Shown here piece by piece: positions 34,610-45,660 of a stretch of DNA of 64,000 nucleotides. The notes under the pieces were generated by a model. The model saw nothing but the letters and a program-made list of their open reading frames with translations. It did no database searches and had not been told where the DNA came from. Where the stretch lies: contig OX387603.1 of the NCBI GenBank assembly GCA_947568835.1, positions 20,980,651 through 21,044,650 on the forward strand, in the 5' to 3' direction. Origin of the DNA: Protonemura montana (lineage: Eukaryota; Arthropoda; Insecta; Plecoptera; Nemouridae). A program made the position numbers and the translations under genes. Position 1 is the stretch's first letter; the number at the start of each line of letters is the position of its first letter.

Positions 34610-37331
34610 CTCAGAATGCTTGCTAATTTCAAACGACTGAAGTTGAATCGATATCGCTCGAGTCACACTTATATGGTTAGTGGTAACCCTCTTGGCGTAT
34701 TGATTAGAGGTTTGATCTAACCTCAACCCACGAGAAAATTACATTTTAACTTCAATTTGTGGTAGCGCTAGGTTTCATGTCCAAGAAAGTTTGCGTACAC
34801 TCAAGACAAGTAAAACAAATAAGATAGAGTTGGAAAGAAAGTTTATGGTATTTTATTATCATGAAAAATTATTGCAATTTAAATAAGATTTCAAGAAAAG
34901 TTCATGGTAAACTAGAATTCTTCTTGTTTAGCATTATTTGGAGAAATATTTTGGAGCAGGTTCTTCTTCGAGCTAATATTCTTACACTGTTAAACAGTCA
35001 GGATATAGGAGAATATAACCTCTTTAGGATATAAAATCATCAGACCACTTTTCAATGTGTCGAAATTGTGTTGTGAATTCATAAAATTTGAAATAGCAGA
35101 TGACTTTGACATGTCATTAACCTATCCAGGTTCAAATGACAAATACGTGGATGTTGAAACAAAATCAAGAAAAGTTTTTTGTTGTTACGGTCATTTGTAA
35201 CCAAAAATATAGGTATAACTCTGAAGTTTAAAGGGCAAGCTATGTCAGGAAAATGATTGCCAGCATTTCCTTCAAAGTGAATGACTAATAAAGGTAGTTT
35301 TTTTTGTTACAGTAAAAACAAAGACGACGAAGTGACTCTGCAATTCGAAGCATTTGTATATTTCCACAGGCATGTAAATTAAAATAGTTCGGTGTCCCTA
35401 TATTCACAAATTCCAGGACGTTCCTAACCAGGACTCGAGGAATGCGTATACCTATGGGAAAAAAGTATTTCTCTTGAAATATAAGAAAAGATTTCAGATG
35501 GGAACCAAGTTGAAGATTATTGCAAACGTTCAGTGGTTGAATTTAACATCTACGTTGGTCGGACCGATTTCTCAGAATTCACGTGTCCTATCGATTTCGA
35601 CGAAAAAAAATAATTAACTGGCACTCTCAGTCAGTGAACTTACGAAAGTTTCATTTCTAAGCAACCGTTTCATTGCTTAAACAATAGATTTTCGAGTTTC
35701 TGTTATAAGAAGCCTTTTATTGTACACCTCTGAAACGACACTAGCTGGAATTCAAAAATCCCTCATTTCCAAGAAACGCGAACACTCAATAGAGTCTGCC
35801 AACTAATTTACAAAGAAATTCAGAGCGTGAAGTCGCAAAAAGTTGTAGCCAGATACTTGGAATCACGGACGACTATAAATTTTATCAGCGTAGATAACAA
35901 TTCATCTCAATTTCTCTCTGGAGCCGGTTAAGGGCAGTTTGGTCACGTCCCGAACGGCACTTGTGCTCAAACTGCTTGTCGCCGTAACAGTGCGGCTGGT
36001 CCGCTATCGCGCGTGGATTATCACATTAATAACGCATCGATACGTGTCATCGTTTGATCTAACGAGGCTTACTCGCGTGGAATTGTCACTGTGTAACGAT
36101 GAAGCATTGATTTACAATCAAAGCGAATGTAATAAATATAATTACAATTTCAAATTTGTGACTGCTCTGGTAGCGTCGGACACAATTTGGTGGCACCACG
36201 GTTTATGTCACAGTGTTAGTGCGGCTGCGCGGACTTAATTTGAGTTGCGAGGTAGATGAGGGTAATTTCTTTTGTAATTTATTTCTTTATGTTGCTTTGA
36301 AATGGTTTTTTAAGTGCTTTTGGTTTACAAAGAGCATGGAAACTATATCTAAGCATGTCAAACTAAAAATGAGTCGGGATTTGAGAGAAAAAAAACGTAA
36401 AACGTAAATCTAAATTTATAACTAAACCATCAAGCAAATAAACTTGTACAAAGTAGCTACGTAAATTTAAAAATGTCAAATGAAGCCTGCAAATATCATC
36501 CGAATCGGTTCTCTCCTTTGGCCAGTATTGGACTTTTTGAACAAAAATTTCGATACAAAATTTCAACAATTATTGTACATTTTGATCAAATGAAAACAAA
36601 CTCTAAGACCAATCGATTTTAAAGAGAACACCTGCGATTCCAACCAGTTCGGTTTATCCATGTGGCCGGTAGAGACAGAGAAAGCGAGAAAACAACCACA
36701 AAAAAAAACATTCCGGTTTTTTTCCCGGTTAAAATCTTCTACTATCACTTGATTTTGGTTATGATCACAGGCAAGACAATTTGAAACATTCGTGGCTTCT
36801 TTAATTTTACATTTCACCTGTTCCTTACAGCCAAGGTGAACTAAAATGCCATTTACATTCGAACCAAAAACCCACCCGTCTCATTCTAAACATAGATACC
36901 AAATACTAATTATTCCTTTGAACTAACCTAGCGATATTTTGTCGTCAGACAAATCATTCGTGCGATTCCTGTAATTATGTTACTTAAAATCTAGTTAGCG
37001 ACTTTCATAATTGCTTCGAGCATTCGATAACAAAGACAGACAGGGCCTTGCTCGTCGGCGACGTCAAAATAGAGCTGATTACTTGACTTCTGCTAGTACT
37101 ACCATGAAAGAACCTGTTCAGAAACTAAGGCGAAGAAATTGAACTTGTAGATGGAAGATTCGGAGAAAGGCAATTACGGAAGATCTCATAAGAGGTCACA
37201 TCGCATTCCATTTGTCATTTTACAGTTCAACAGCCATCTATGTTCGTGCAGTTAGCAATTTTTGTTAAGAGTTTGTGCTTTTTGCCCTCTCTGCGTAGAT
37301 GCATTAGGGACGGGGAAATTTGCATGATTTC
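34610..37331. other. Gene-free stretch
   Basis: No supported exon. The interval 35925-36240 is less AT-rich than its flanks and crosses a spurious ORF; it could be a conserved non-coding element but nothing specific is visible. Confidence 0.4.
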
Positions 37332-37372
37332 AGCCCCTGAATGCAGCCCGCAGAACAAACTTGGCTCCTCTT
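37332..37372 (+). repeat. CCCGCAGA short repeat, copy D
   Basis: Contains CCCCTGAATGCAGCCCGCAG followed by AACAAACTTGGCTCCTC. Confidence 0.65.
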
Positions 37373-37507
37373 CAGCTTGGCGTTCTAAATTGCTGGCTGT
37401 GTTATCTAATACCACTGTAACTCGATATTCGCTTCGACTCTTTTAGGTTATTGAGTTCTGGACTAAAAGTACAGACATTCGCCGCTAGATAAACGTGCGT
37501 TTTAATT

Positions 37508-37545
37508 CAACTCCTGAACGCAACCCGCAGAACAAACTTATTTCG
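37508..37545 (+). repeat. CCCGCAGA short repeat, copy E
   Basis: Contains CAACTCCTGAACGCAACCCG followed by CAGAACAAACTT. It is preceded by CGTTTTAATT, shared with copy F. Confidence 0.65.
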
Positions 37546-37660
37546 GTTTTTTTCTCGGTGCTTCGCTTTATTAGTTATTCAATATTCGTTTAAAATTTTT
37601 TAAATCATCTTACAAGCGAATAAGAGAACAGATTTAAAGAAAGTATTCGTTTTTTTTAAT

Positions 37661-37705
37661 CAACCTCTGAATGCTACCCGCAGAGCAAACTGGGCACTTC
37701 CAATT
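37661..37705 (+). repeat. CCCGCAGA short repeat, copy F
   Basis: Contains CAACCTCTGAATGCTACCCG followed by CAGAGCAAACTGGGCACTTCCA. Confidence 0.65.
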
Positions 37706-40119
37706 TCGACTTTCCCTAAACTACTCTTGTCATTTTTACTTTAATATTTACAACGTTTCTAGTGATTATTTGGAGACTCTACAAGAAATATAAGCTCTAG
37801 GAAATTCTTGATTTTTAAAGTCAATTTTCACAAGCAGCTTCTGTCTATCTAACTCGGCACCTCCATTATTGGAACAATTAATTTTAGTTATTTTCAAAGT
37901 TTGCTTCCACGGCTATTCATCTAAACAAATATCCGTCACCTCAATAATGCTCAAACTAACAATGCAATTATTTTATCAGCAATGGATAGTAATATCCGGC
38001 CGAAGCTAATCAAGATCGAATCTTCAAATAAAGTAATTAAATAGAAAAAAACTCCATGTACACACACATTTGTTAGACTTTTATTTTTAGAACGCGGACA
38101 ACTTGTTTAACAAGGAAAGTTCGCTTATTTCCGCCAATCTAGTGCAATGTAACATGGACATTTGTGGCATCCTGGGTCACGTGGCTTCTCCATCAACGCG
38201 GTTCCGACAAACAGGCTACTAATTGCATTTTGCGAAATACACGTTCAAGTGCGTGTGCGTGTCGGTGCGTGTGCACGGGGTTAAAGACAGGTCGCGGAAA
38301 CCGACGGCGAACTAATTAATTCAAAGCACACATATTTTTTTTTCTTGAAACTTTTTCTTTATACAGCGGTACATTAGCGTAGACCAGGAGAGTAATCACG
38401 TGTACAAGGTCTGGAGCGCTGAAAACATATTGTGTGGTTTCATTTCTGTGCCACCGTCGAGGTTATATGCAAACTCGTATGTGACACTTTTCGACAAAGA
38501 AATATTATAAGCGCATAAAATTATATATTTGTTTTATTATAAAAAAAAAAGCTGGTACTTGTTTAGACTATGGACTTTCAGAAATAACTTTCTTTATAGT
38601 ATTTGTTACGTGATTCCATTTCTCGTAACCTCGTTCCTATTTCTTCTGAAATGAAAGGCGACCTTTTTATTTATGAAACCCCTGCTACGCGATAAAAGTA
38701 TCACGTGGCCACAATATGTGGTTGAAAACATGCCCAAAAGCGTGAGAGACGGGACTTCTGGATCGGGCGTTTTAGATATAAGAATCTGGAATAATACGTT
38801 TCGTTGGACTGGCTTTTTGACTGCTTGGAATCACATGCATTTCGCCTCGTTTTCGTATTCGTACAGAAAAAAGCATTCGAAAGCCTGCAACAAACTTTGA
38901 GGGTTGTTGCGCAGAGTTTTGAAGCTTCTTCTTGTTACCTAGAATCACTGGATATTTGCCAACTGGAGTTGTTTGAAACACCTTTATTTATTGGGCATGT
39001 TTTTGGTAGTATTTTCTACGTGGTTAATTTAATCGCATTTGTATTTGTTATGGCGAAACGAATTGGAGACCCGGAATTGAATTCATGGCTTCGGGCATCT
39101 GCAACGCGAAACTGAAATTCCAATAAGATGTATCGACTATCGAGGATTAAAATTCGGTAGGTCTACCATGGTTGCTTGGCGAGTGGCTGTTTTGGATTCT
39201 ATCCCTGTAGTTGCACAGTACCATCCGATCTGTGTAACTTTATAAACGTCACCCTCCACACGCATGTTTGTAGAAATCTGCAGCAAACATTCTGAGCGCA
39301 GGGTCGCTTTGGTTCTAGCCGCTTAGCCACCGGCCCCGTAATCACATAATTGCAACAAACACGGGAATTAAAATGCGATACTTCATTCTCGAACCCAAAA
39401 CAGGGTAGTCTACGGTGCAAAGAGAATTTCAAACGAAATCATCCTATTTTATACATGTTGAGCTGTGTGTATCTAGCTTACGCGTTCAACTACATGCGGC
39501 ATTAGAGACACAAAGAAAATGTAACTACGAAGCCAAGTGTATAACTATATATGCACACAGGTACTCCATGTCACCTTAAATATTAATAAATTCATGAAAA
39601 AGTCGTGGGCATTTAATATCCATCCCTTATCATATTAATAATCAAACTGTTATCCCTTGTGAGCAACAGGGATTTGTCTGAACGTGCTGCTCTTGAGCAA
39701 GAGCTCGTTCTGTGGCGTGTGCAACGTGAGGGGTTTGCTACGAGAGTAAGAAAGATGCCTTGACGTCTTATCTCGCTCACTGCCGACTTTTCCTTGATCT
39801 TTCTTCAAACCTTTCGGTCGATAACGAGCACTATTACTAAAAAAACAGCATAGAAACTTTTCGCTATTGCCACAGTTTTACCGTTTTATCAACTCGTAAC
39901 GTTGAAGCGGGATTCAAATATTTGCCTTGACATTCTACCACTTTCAGGGGAAATTCATTCGTGTCTGGTAGTTGAAAACAACGGTTGAACAAAACAAAAC
40001 AAAAATGCCTTTAGGGCCAGTAAAACAGACTGTAATTATCTTCTTTTTTTTTTTCTTCGAAAACAATTACTTTATATAACCTATTGAAAATTACTCCATC
40101 ACTGAATACCCTGCCCCTA
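37706..40119. other. Gene-free stretch
   Basis: No supported exon or repeat family. A GTGCGTGTG-type simple stretch lies near 38250. Confidence 0.45.
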
Positions 40120-40514
40120 ACATAAACGTGCAATTCTATCTCAACGCGACCAGTACGGCAACCAGCCACTCCAACGGCTCAGCCCCCTCAGGGGTAAGGT
40201 TCTTGAAGCATGCGCGACGCCTCCCTGGATTGGCAACGACGGCGACGTCGCACCCTGCTGCAGCACGCCGCGTGCGTCGACTAGGACGCCGACGTCGGTG
40301 GATTCACGCGGTCAGTAGCACGGTATCACGCGCTCGACGAGCACTATTTGCGTATCACTCGACGGAATGCGTCATCTTAGACCAGACGCCGCGCGGACGA
40401 TCAATTAGATTGAAGATACACGAGTGGTGACGGCAGAAGAGAGTGCGAAGAGGTTTCAACCGGATCGTTTGCCAGTTAAGTCGGGGGTTGGGAGGTGTGG
40501 GAAATTTATTAGTG
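40120..40514 (+). promoter_or_regulatory. CpG-rich patch with a possible untranslated first exon
   Basis: This interval is rich in CG dinucleotides (CGACGGCGACGTCGCACC and similar) in an otherwise AT-rich region. It ends at a good plus-strand donor, AGTG|GTGAGTACGG, exon end 40514. No ATG lies between about 40430 and the donor, so an exon here would be 5' UTR. It may be another promoter of the large plus-strand gene. The 100-codon ORF across the patch stops before the donor and is not credible. Confidence 0.35.
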
Positions 40515-40912
40515 GTGAGTACGGAGTTTTCTGAGATGGAGGTTGTGAACCTTTAATAAATAGGGGTTCATATAAACTCCTATATATTTTGGATTAGATA
40601 TTACATAAATGTTTTTAATTGTGTAGTTTATAATTATATTATTGTAATAGATGCAGCAGTTGGTTGGTTGGTAGATTTGCTGAAAAGGTAACATTTGCTA
40701 AGCGTTTAAGAACCGATTTTTCAGTGGTTTCTTAAGAACCTAACACTCAGTTATTTTCTTATCTGCTAGGCAACATCCACTCAAAAGATGGTGTATGTTT
40801 GTTAACGGTATGTTAATTACTTAACGTGCTGCCAAAAAAGTTCCCGTTTAAGCCTACGTTTAAACTTTGAGACGCATGGTCATATTTTCCTTATCGAAGA
40901 ACCCATAGTTTA

Positions 40913-41000
40913 AAGTGGGGGTTGAATGTTCCAAAAAGCTAAACAGTTTTCCCCTATGTTTTGTTACCTGTACCAGTCACTTTATCAAGGACAAAAGCTC
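40913..41000. mobile_element. Fold-back MITE-like element, partial copy 3
   Basis: AGTGGGGGTTGAATGTTCC, AAGCTAAACAGTTTTCCCC and TTTTGTTACCTGTACCAGT match the left half of the element at 11078 and 42152 with substitutions. No right arm is seen. Confidence 0.45.
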
Positions 41001-42151
41001 GACTCGTGCAATCAACTTCAGGTTGTGTACTTACTAGATAAATATACAGTGTTCATACACGTCATTAAGTCTACTTCGGCGCCTTGTGCTGTATGCTCAT
41101 AAAATCTACACACGCTTATTGAAAACTCAAAGAGTGCCACCCTTCTCCATTTAAACCCCTAAATACGACCGGGTAGCAGGAAATTTTCCTCCCCAACATA
41201 TCCCATCACAAGGATCATGAAATATCGTGCCGAAATTTCTCTTTTTTTGGAATTTTGCCGTATTGGTGCACAGCGGTGGGTCTCGTCTAGCGTTTGAAGT
41301 TCGGTTAGGCTTTCCTGCATCTGCCGTCGTTTGCGCTGAAAGCTTTCAAAGACTTTTGCCGCGCGTTCGGTCTCTTGGAGGAATACAGTAGCTGAAAAAA
41401 ATGGCACACCTGTAAAACCTTCCAGCTAGTTGCTAGACGCACTTGTGTTTCTCAAACAACTCGATTGATTTTATTAAATAAAACGTTTTTTTTTTTTAAG
41501 GGTTCTCTTAGAGATTTTGTGCTGTAAACGCAGTCTTATTGTTGCTAGTTTCAAGATTACAACAAAACGTCCCATGCAGTGGAAGAGCTATATGCTTATA
41601 AATAAATTAAATTTATTTATTAATTTTATAATTTATTAAATGTGTGCACGTTATGCGTGTGTTATTATTTTCAAATTAATTCAAAATAATATGCGTTTTA
41701 CTAAACAAATTAATTGTTTAATCTCGCTTTGTTTTCATGAAATTTGCATGAGTAGGTACCTAATTATACGCACAGTGCTTGCGGCTCTTTGGAGTAAATA
41801 TTTTTTATCAAATTTTATTACAGAATAACTTATCAGCGAGTGTTTGCATTCCCACCTAAATAATTCATACCGGTTTAATGCTTTCATCCCACTGCATTAC
41901 CAAAGGCAACAAATCAATTGAATAAATACCAAAATCGTTTCACCTGTCAGCCGATTTCTCGCTGGTTGACAATTGATGCAAATTGTCGGATTAAATATGC
42001 GGACGTTTGCCCAATTCGTGTTCAGCTCCGACAGTTTCAGTTAATCACAAATATATTGTGGATGTTTAGTTGATGTTGAGCAAAGATATTTGCTGCTACT
42101 ATTGCGGTACATTTGGCGTAGTTAAAATAATTAAAAAAACAACTGAGAAAT

Positions 42152-42383
42152 AATTATTTTTTTTATATGAACTGGGTTTTGAATGCCAAGTGAAAAATAA
42201 CTAAATTTCCAAACTTTTCGTAACTTGTAACTGTTACTGTATCAAGGGTTATCAAGAGTTGATAAAGTAACAAGTACAAGTAACGAAACGTTGGGAAATC
42301 TAGTTAATTGCCCAGTTCAAATAGTTTTTGCCAAAACTAGTGCTAATGTTAGACGAAGTAGACATGAGTCTAAAAACCAGTAT
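42152..42383. mobile_element. Fold-back MITE-like element, copy 2
   Basis: Left arm AACTGGGTTTTGAATGCCAA at 42170. The interior inverted pair CTAAATTTCC...GTAACTTGTAAC mirrors GTACAAGTAACGAAAC...GGGAAATCTAG. The right part shares AGACATGAGTCTAAAAACCA with copy 1. The element is flanked by an 11-base direct repeat AACTGAGAAAT (42141-42151 and 42384-42394), which may be a target-site duplication. Confidence 0.75.
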
Positions 42384-43584
42384 AACTGAGAAATCATTCT
42401 TTGTAAGTTGACGTTGACACTAAAATGGCCACAAGTATATCGAAGCATTTTTTTTTCATGCTACGAATGTGCTATAACAATTCACCTGTGCAAATACTCA
42501 AATTGTTTCGAAATGCAAAAAACCTGGCGCTAATCAGCAACACAAAACATTTAGAAGCTATTCTCTGGGCTTAAAACAGCACGCAGAATTATTTATACAA
42601 AATACATTGTAGTTTCATTCAAAATGAAGGTACCTCGTTTTTTTTTATCTTTTTTAAATTTTGTTTTCCTACATTTTCCTCTGGTGGAAACCTTTTAAAA
42701 TAATTGGAGTGGGCTGTTTAGAACGTTTTTTAATTGCCAGTGATTGTATCCCTACAGGCCACAAGCCATCAATAATGAAAGCCTGTTGGGAAAACGCATG
42801 CAATTTCCCGATTTTCTTGGCATGCATAAGCGACGGTTGAACGGGCATTGGACAGACTGCGCCATAATACAACAACTAGTTCGTCAAGCCATTAAACCGT
42901 AGCAGACGGTTGCAGCAATGTGGACATTGTTTCAAAGGATGCACTCAAACAAATTAACCCAGCAGTTGGCATTTGGGAAATTAACCATAAGTAGTATGCA
43001 TAAAATAGCATAAGTAGCATTAATATACAGCAACACAGTATCGCTCCACTGACATGTATTTTTAGTACCTACACTCCTTAAGGATTCATTTTTATGTAAA
43101 CCTACAAATAACGGAATGCTCATGTCGACTTTAGTGCTAAAATGTGACACTAGGCGTGTGTTTTTGAGAGCCAAGGACACGCAGGAGTGGCCTGTAAATT
43201 TCGTACGAAACGGCCGTTATTATGAAAGTTTGATCGCATTTTTCCATCTGGTTCGCGTACCGAAATTTTGGCTAGGACGACCGAGGCGACGTTGGCGACC
43301 TCCGTTAAAAGGGTTGCCATTTCGTTGGGATTTGGGGACAGCACACAAGTCAAAAACCATCTGGTCCAGACACCATAAACAATGATACGAACAGTTTTCA
43401 TTTTTTACCATTTGAATTCGCTAGAACCAGAGTTTTTATTATACAGTGGGTATTATTGTAACTAGTGACTTATGTCTTTAGTTTTTGTTGATAGCGTTTT
43501 ATTCTATGGGGGTTTTCATTAGCAATTTATATAAGCGCGAACGTTATCTTTTTCGTTGTTCAATAGAGTTTTTAGGTATAGCAG

Positions 43585-43925
43585 ATGGGCCAGCGTTAAT
43601 GTTATTCTTTCTTCTGAGCAAATGAGCCGGCAACACGTGGTAGTGGTAGGTGCCACCCGATGGCGCTTGCGGTTGTCATTTTAAACAAACCTCTGCGATA
43701 ACGACTCGAAATATCGATGCATGTATCAATTGTTGAGGTTAGCATTATAAACCAGTCTCAAATACGCGCCATCTATGAAAAATAATGATAGGATATTTTG
43801 TATCACTCAAAACGACGATGAGCACCCTTTACTTCTGTCAGTTAAGTCCTCATTTGGTGGCCATTTTTCGCGAAAAAGTAAAAAAAAAAAAAACGCTTTA
43901 TGGTAGTAGAGTTACACCAACCAAT
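43585..43925 (+). repeat. Dispersed repeat R2, copy b
   Basis: Has GGGCCAGCGTTAATGTTATT, TTCTGAGCAAATGAGCCGGC, GTGCCACCCGATGGCGC and, later, TTTGGTGGCCATTTTTCGCG. The left blocks match copies a and c, and the right block matches copy c (GCGGCCATTTTTCGCAAAG on the reverse strand). Confidence 0.6.
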
Positions 43926-44879
43926 ATCAATCTCGTACAACTTATTTATCAGAGCTTGGTAGATTAAACCGTAGTAACATTTTGATATTCGCAAAGCGGA
44001 AATTATTTCATGATCCCGTATAAATTCTTAATCGCGCTCGAGACGAGACGACCACATCACAGATGAGCACGAGCTGGGAGATCATTTTCCTGACAACCAT
44101 GAAGCTCCTTTACTCTGTGACGTACACACGACGTGTCATAACAAATCTATCAGTTCCAGTTGCCACACAACGTGTAACACAGGGTTGGCTCTGAGCTACC
44201 AATTTGGGACGCAGCATCATATATCTCTCCTAATTTCGTTCTACTCAATGCTTTGGAGCCAAAGTGTATTGACGTGAGAGTGTGTGTATGTTTGTATAAG
44301 AAACAGATGAAGCCAATTCGCGTTATCAATCTCCGGATTTTCTTTCAAGTGGAAAAATCATCTTTCCAGCTTAAAACTTTCTTGCTTAATACCCAATTAT
44401 TGCGACACAAGAACACTTCTTATTTGATGATTATTTAACTGTGTTCAAGCTTTATAGGACGGGATCCTACTTCTGATAAATCTGTGCAAAAATGTGATGA
44501 TACATTTCCTAATCGGAAATTCTTAATACATTGTCACTGACTTTAAGCCTACAGATGTTATTTTTCATTTCAATTTTGCATGCTCTGTCAAAATTCGTAT
44601 GGCCTCAAAGGTGTACCCTCATTATCTTGAGAATATTGCAGAGATAACAAATTAAAGTCAAGAGAATATTCTTCAAAAAAAAAACTCGAACATTTAAAAA
44701 AATGAAAAATAATTTTAAACCATAAGCATCTTCTCCTTTTTCAGAGCAATCTCTCTGTTCACACTTCAAACAATTGGCTATCAAATTCATCCCTTTGTCA
44801 ACAACGCATAACTTCCATCATCTTCCCGTCTTTGCAATGCGTTCTTATTCTTTGAAGAGCGTCGCTGGTTAATTAGCGA

Positions 44880-45031
44880 TTAAAGTCTCGTGCGACGACG
44901 GTCGCCGCGAACAGACGTCGGCGCCGAGACGCTTTGCCGCAGATCGCGTGCTGTGGCCACTCGCTAGCAGACGCCTATCTGTCTCGACTCCATTGTGCTA
45001 GCATTAATTAGTTGCAATAGTGGAATAAAAC
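44880..45031 (+). promoter_or_regulatory. CpG-rich patch, possible untranslated exon
   Basis: CG-dense sequence such as GACGACGGTCGCCGCGAAC and ACGTCGGCGCCGAGACG is followed by a donor-like ACTAG|GTAATA at 45031/45032. A TTAATTAGCGATTAA homeodomain-like stretch lies just upstream. Confidence 0.25.
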
Positions 45032-45595
45032 TAGGTAATATCTTTCAGGCAAAATTGTTTTATGGTAATTTTATTTCTCATGATAAAAATGTAATGTGAT
45101 GTGCGATTCAATTACACCTATCCTTGGTGGCCAATGGCCTTTTGCCACGACACCGAAGTATACTTAAAAGTTATCACACATCTTTCTTGGTCTTTGTGTA
45201 TATTCTCTTAAGTGACTCATAATTTCGCTTTGTTCTCTTCTAAATATATGTAAACCAAAAAGTTAAATGCATTTTTCCTTCCAAACTCGTCAACGTTTTC
45301 CGCTCAACATGGCGCCTACGCAATTTCAGTTGCATCGCATGAATATGCAATCAAGGGTCGCCTACTGACTCTAAGACAAAGCGTACCGCAAACAAAAGTC
45401 CCTTTTGGCAACTGTCAACATTACTATAGCCTTCTCGACGTGTCACCACCAACAATGCGACAACGGCCGACTCAATCTAGGTGTACGCTGACCTCTGACC
45501 ATCCAGACGAACAGTCAAAGCGAATCATGCTCATGTAGGATTCGTGTCCACCTGTCAGACCCGCCTCTCGGTGCCCTGTGGCGTCCCGAGCGCAA

Positions 45596-45660
45596 CGAAA
45601 TACGTCACGACGACGTCACAGGATGGAGGGGACGGGACGAGACGGGACGAGACGGGGTGG
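45596..45660. promoter_or_regulatory. CRE-like ACGTCAC pair next to a GGGACGAGAC repeat
   Basis: TACGTCAC and GACGTCAC occur about 11 bases apart near 45600-45620. They are followed by a short tandem repeat of GGGACGAGAC (about 45630-45658). ACGTCA is the CREB/ATF core. No exon is attached. Confidence 0.3.

Noticed and set aside
34396..34726. Overlapping plus and minus ORFs with poly-Pro or poly-Gly
   Set aside because: They are translations of a homopolymer inside a GC-rich repeat.
40128..40430. 100-codon Arg/Ala-rich plus ORF
   Set aside because: It reflects CpG-rich composition, stops before the nearby donor and has no recognisable domain.
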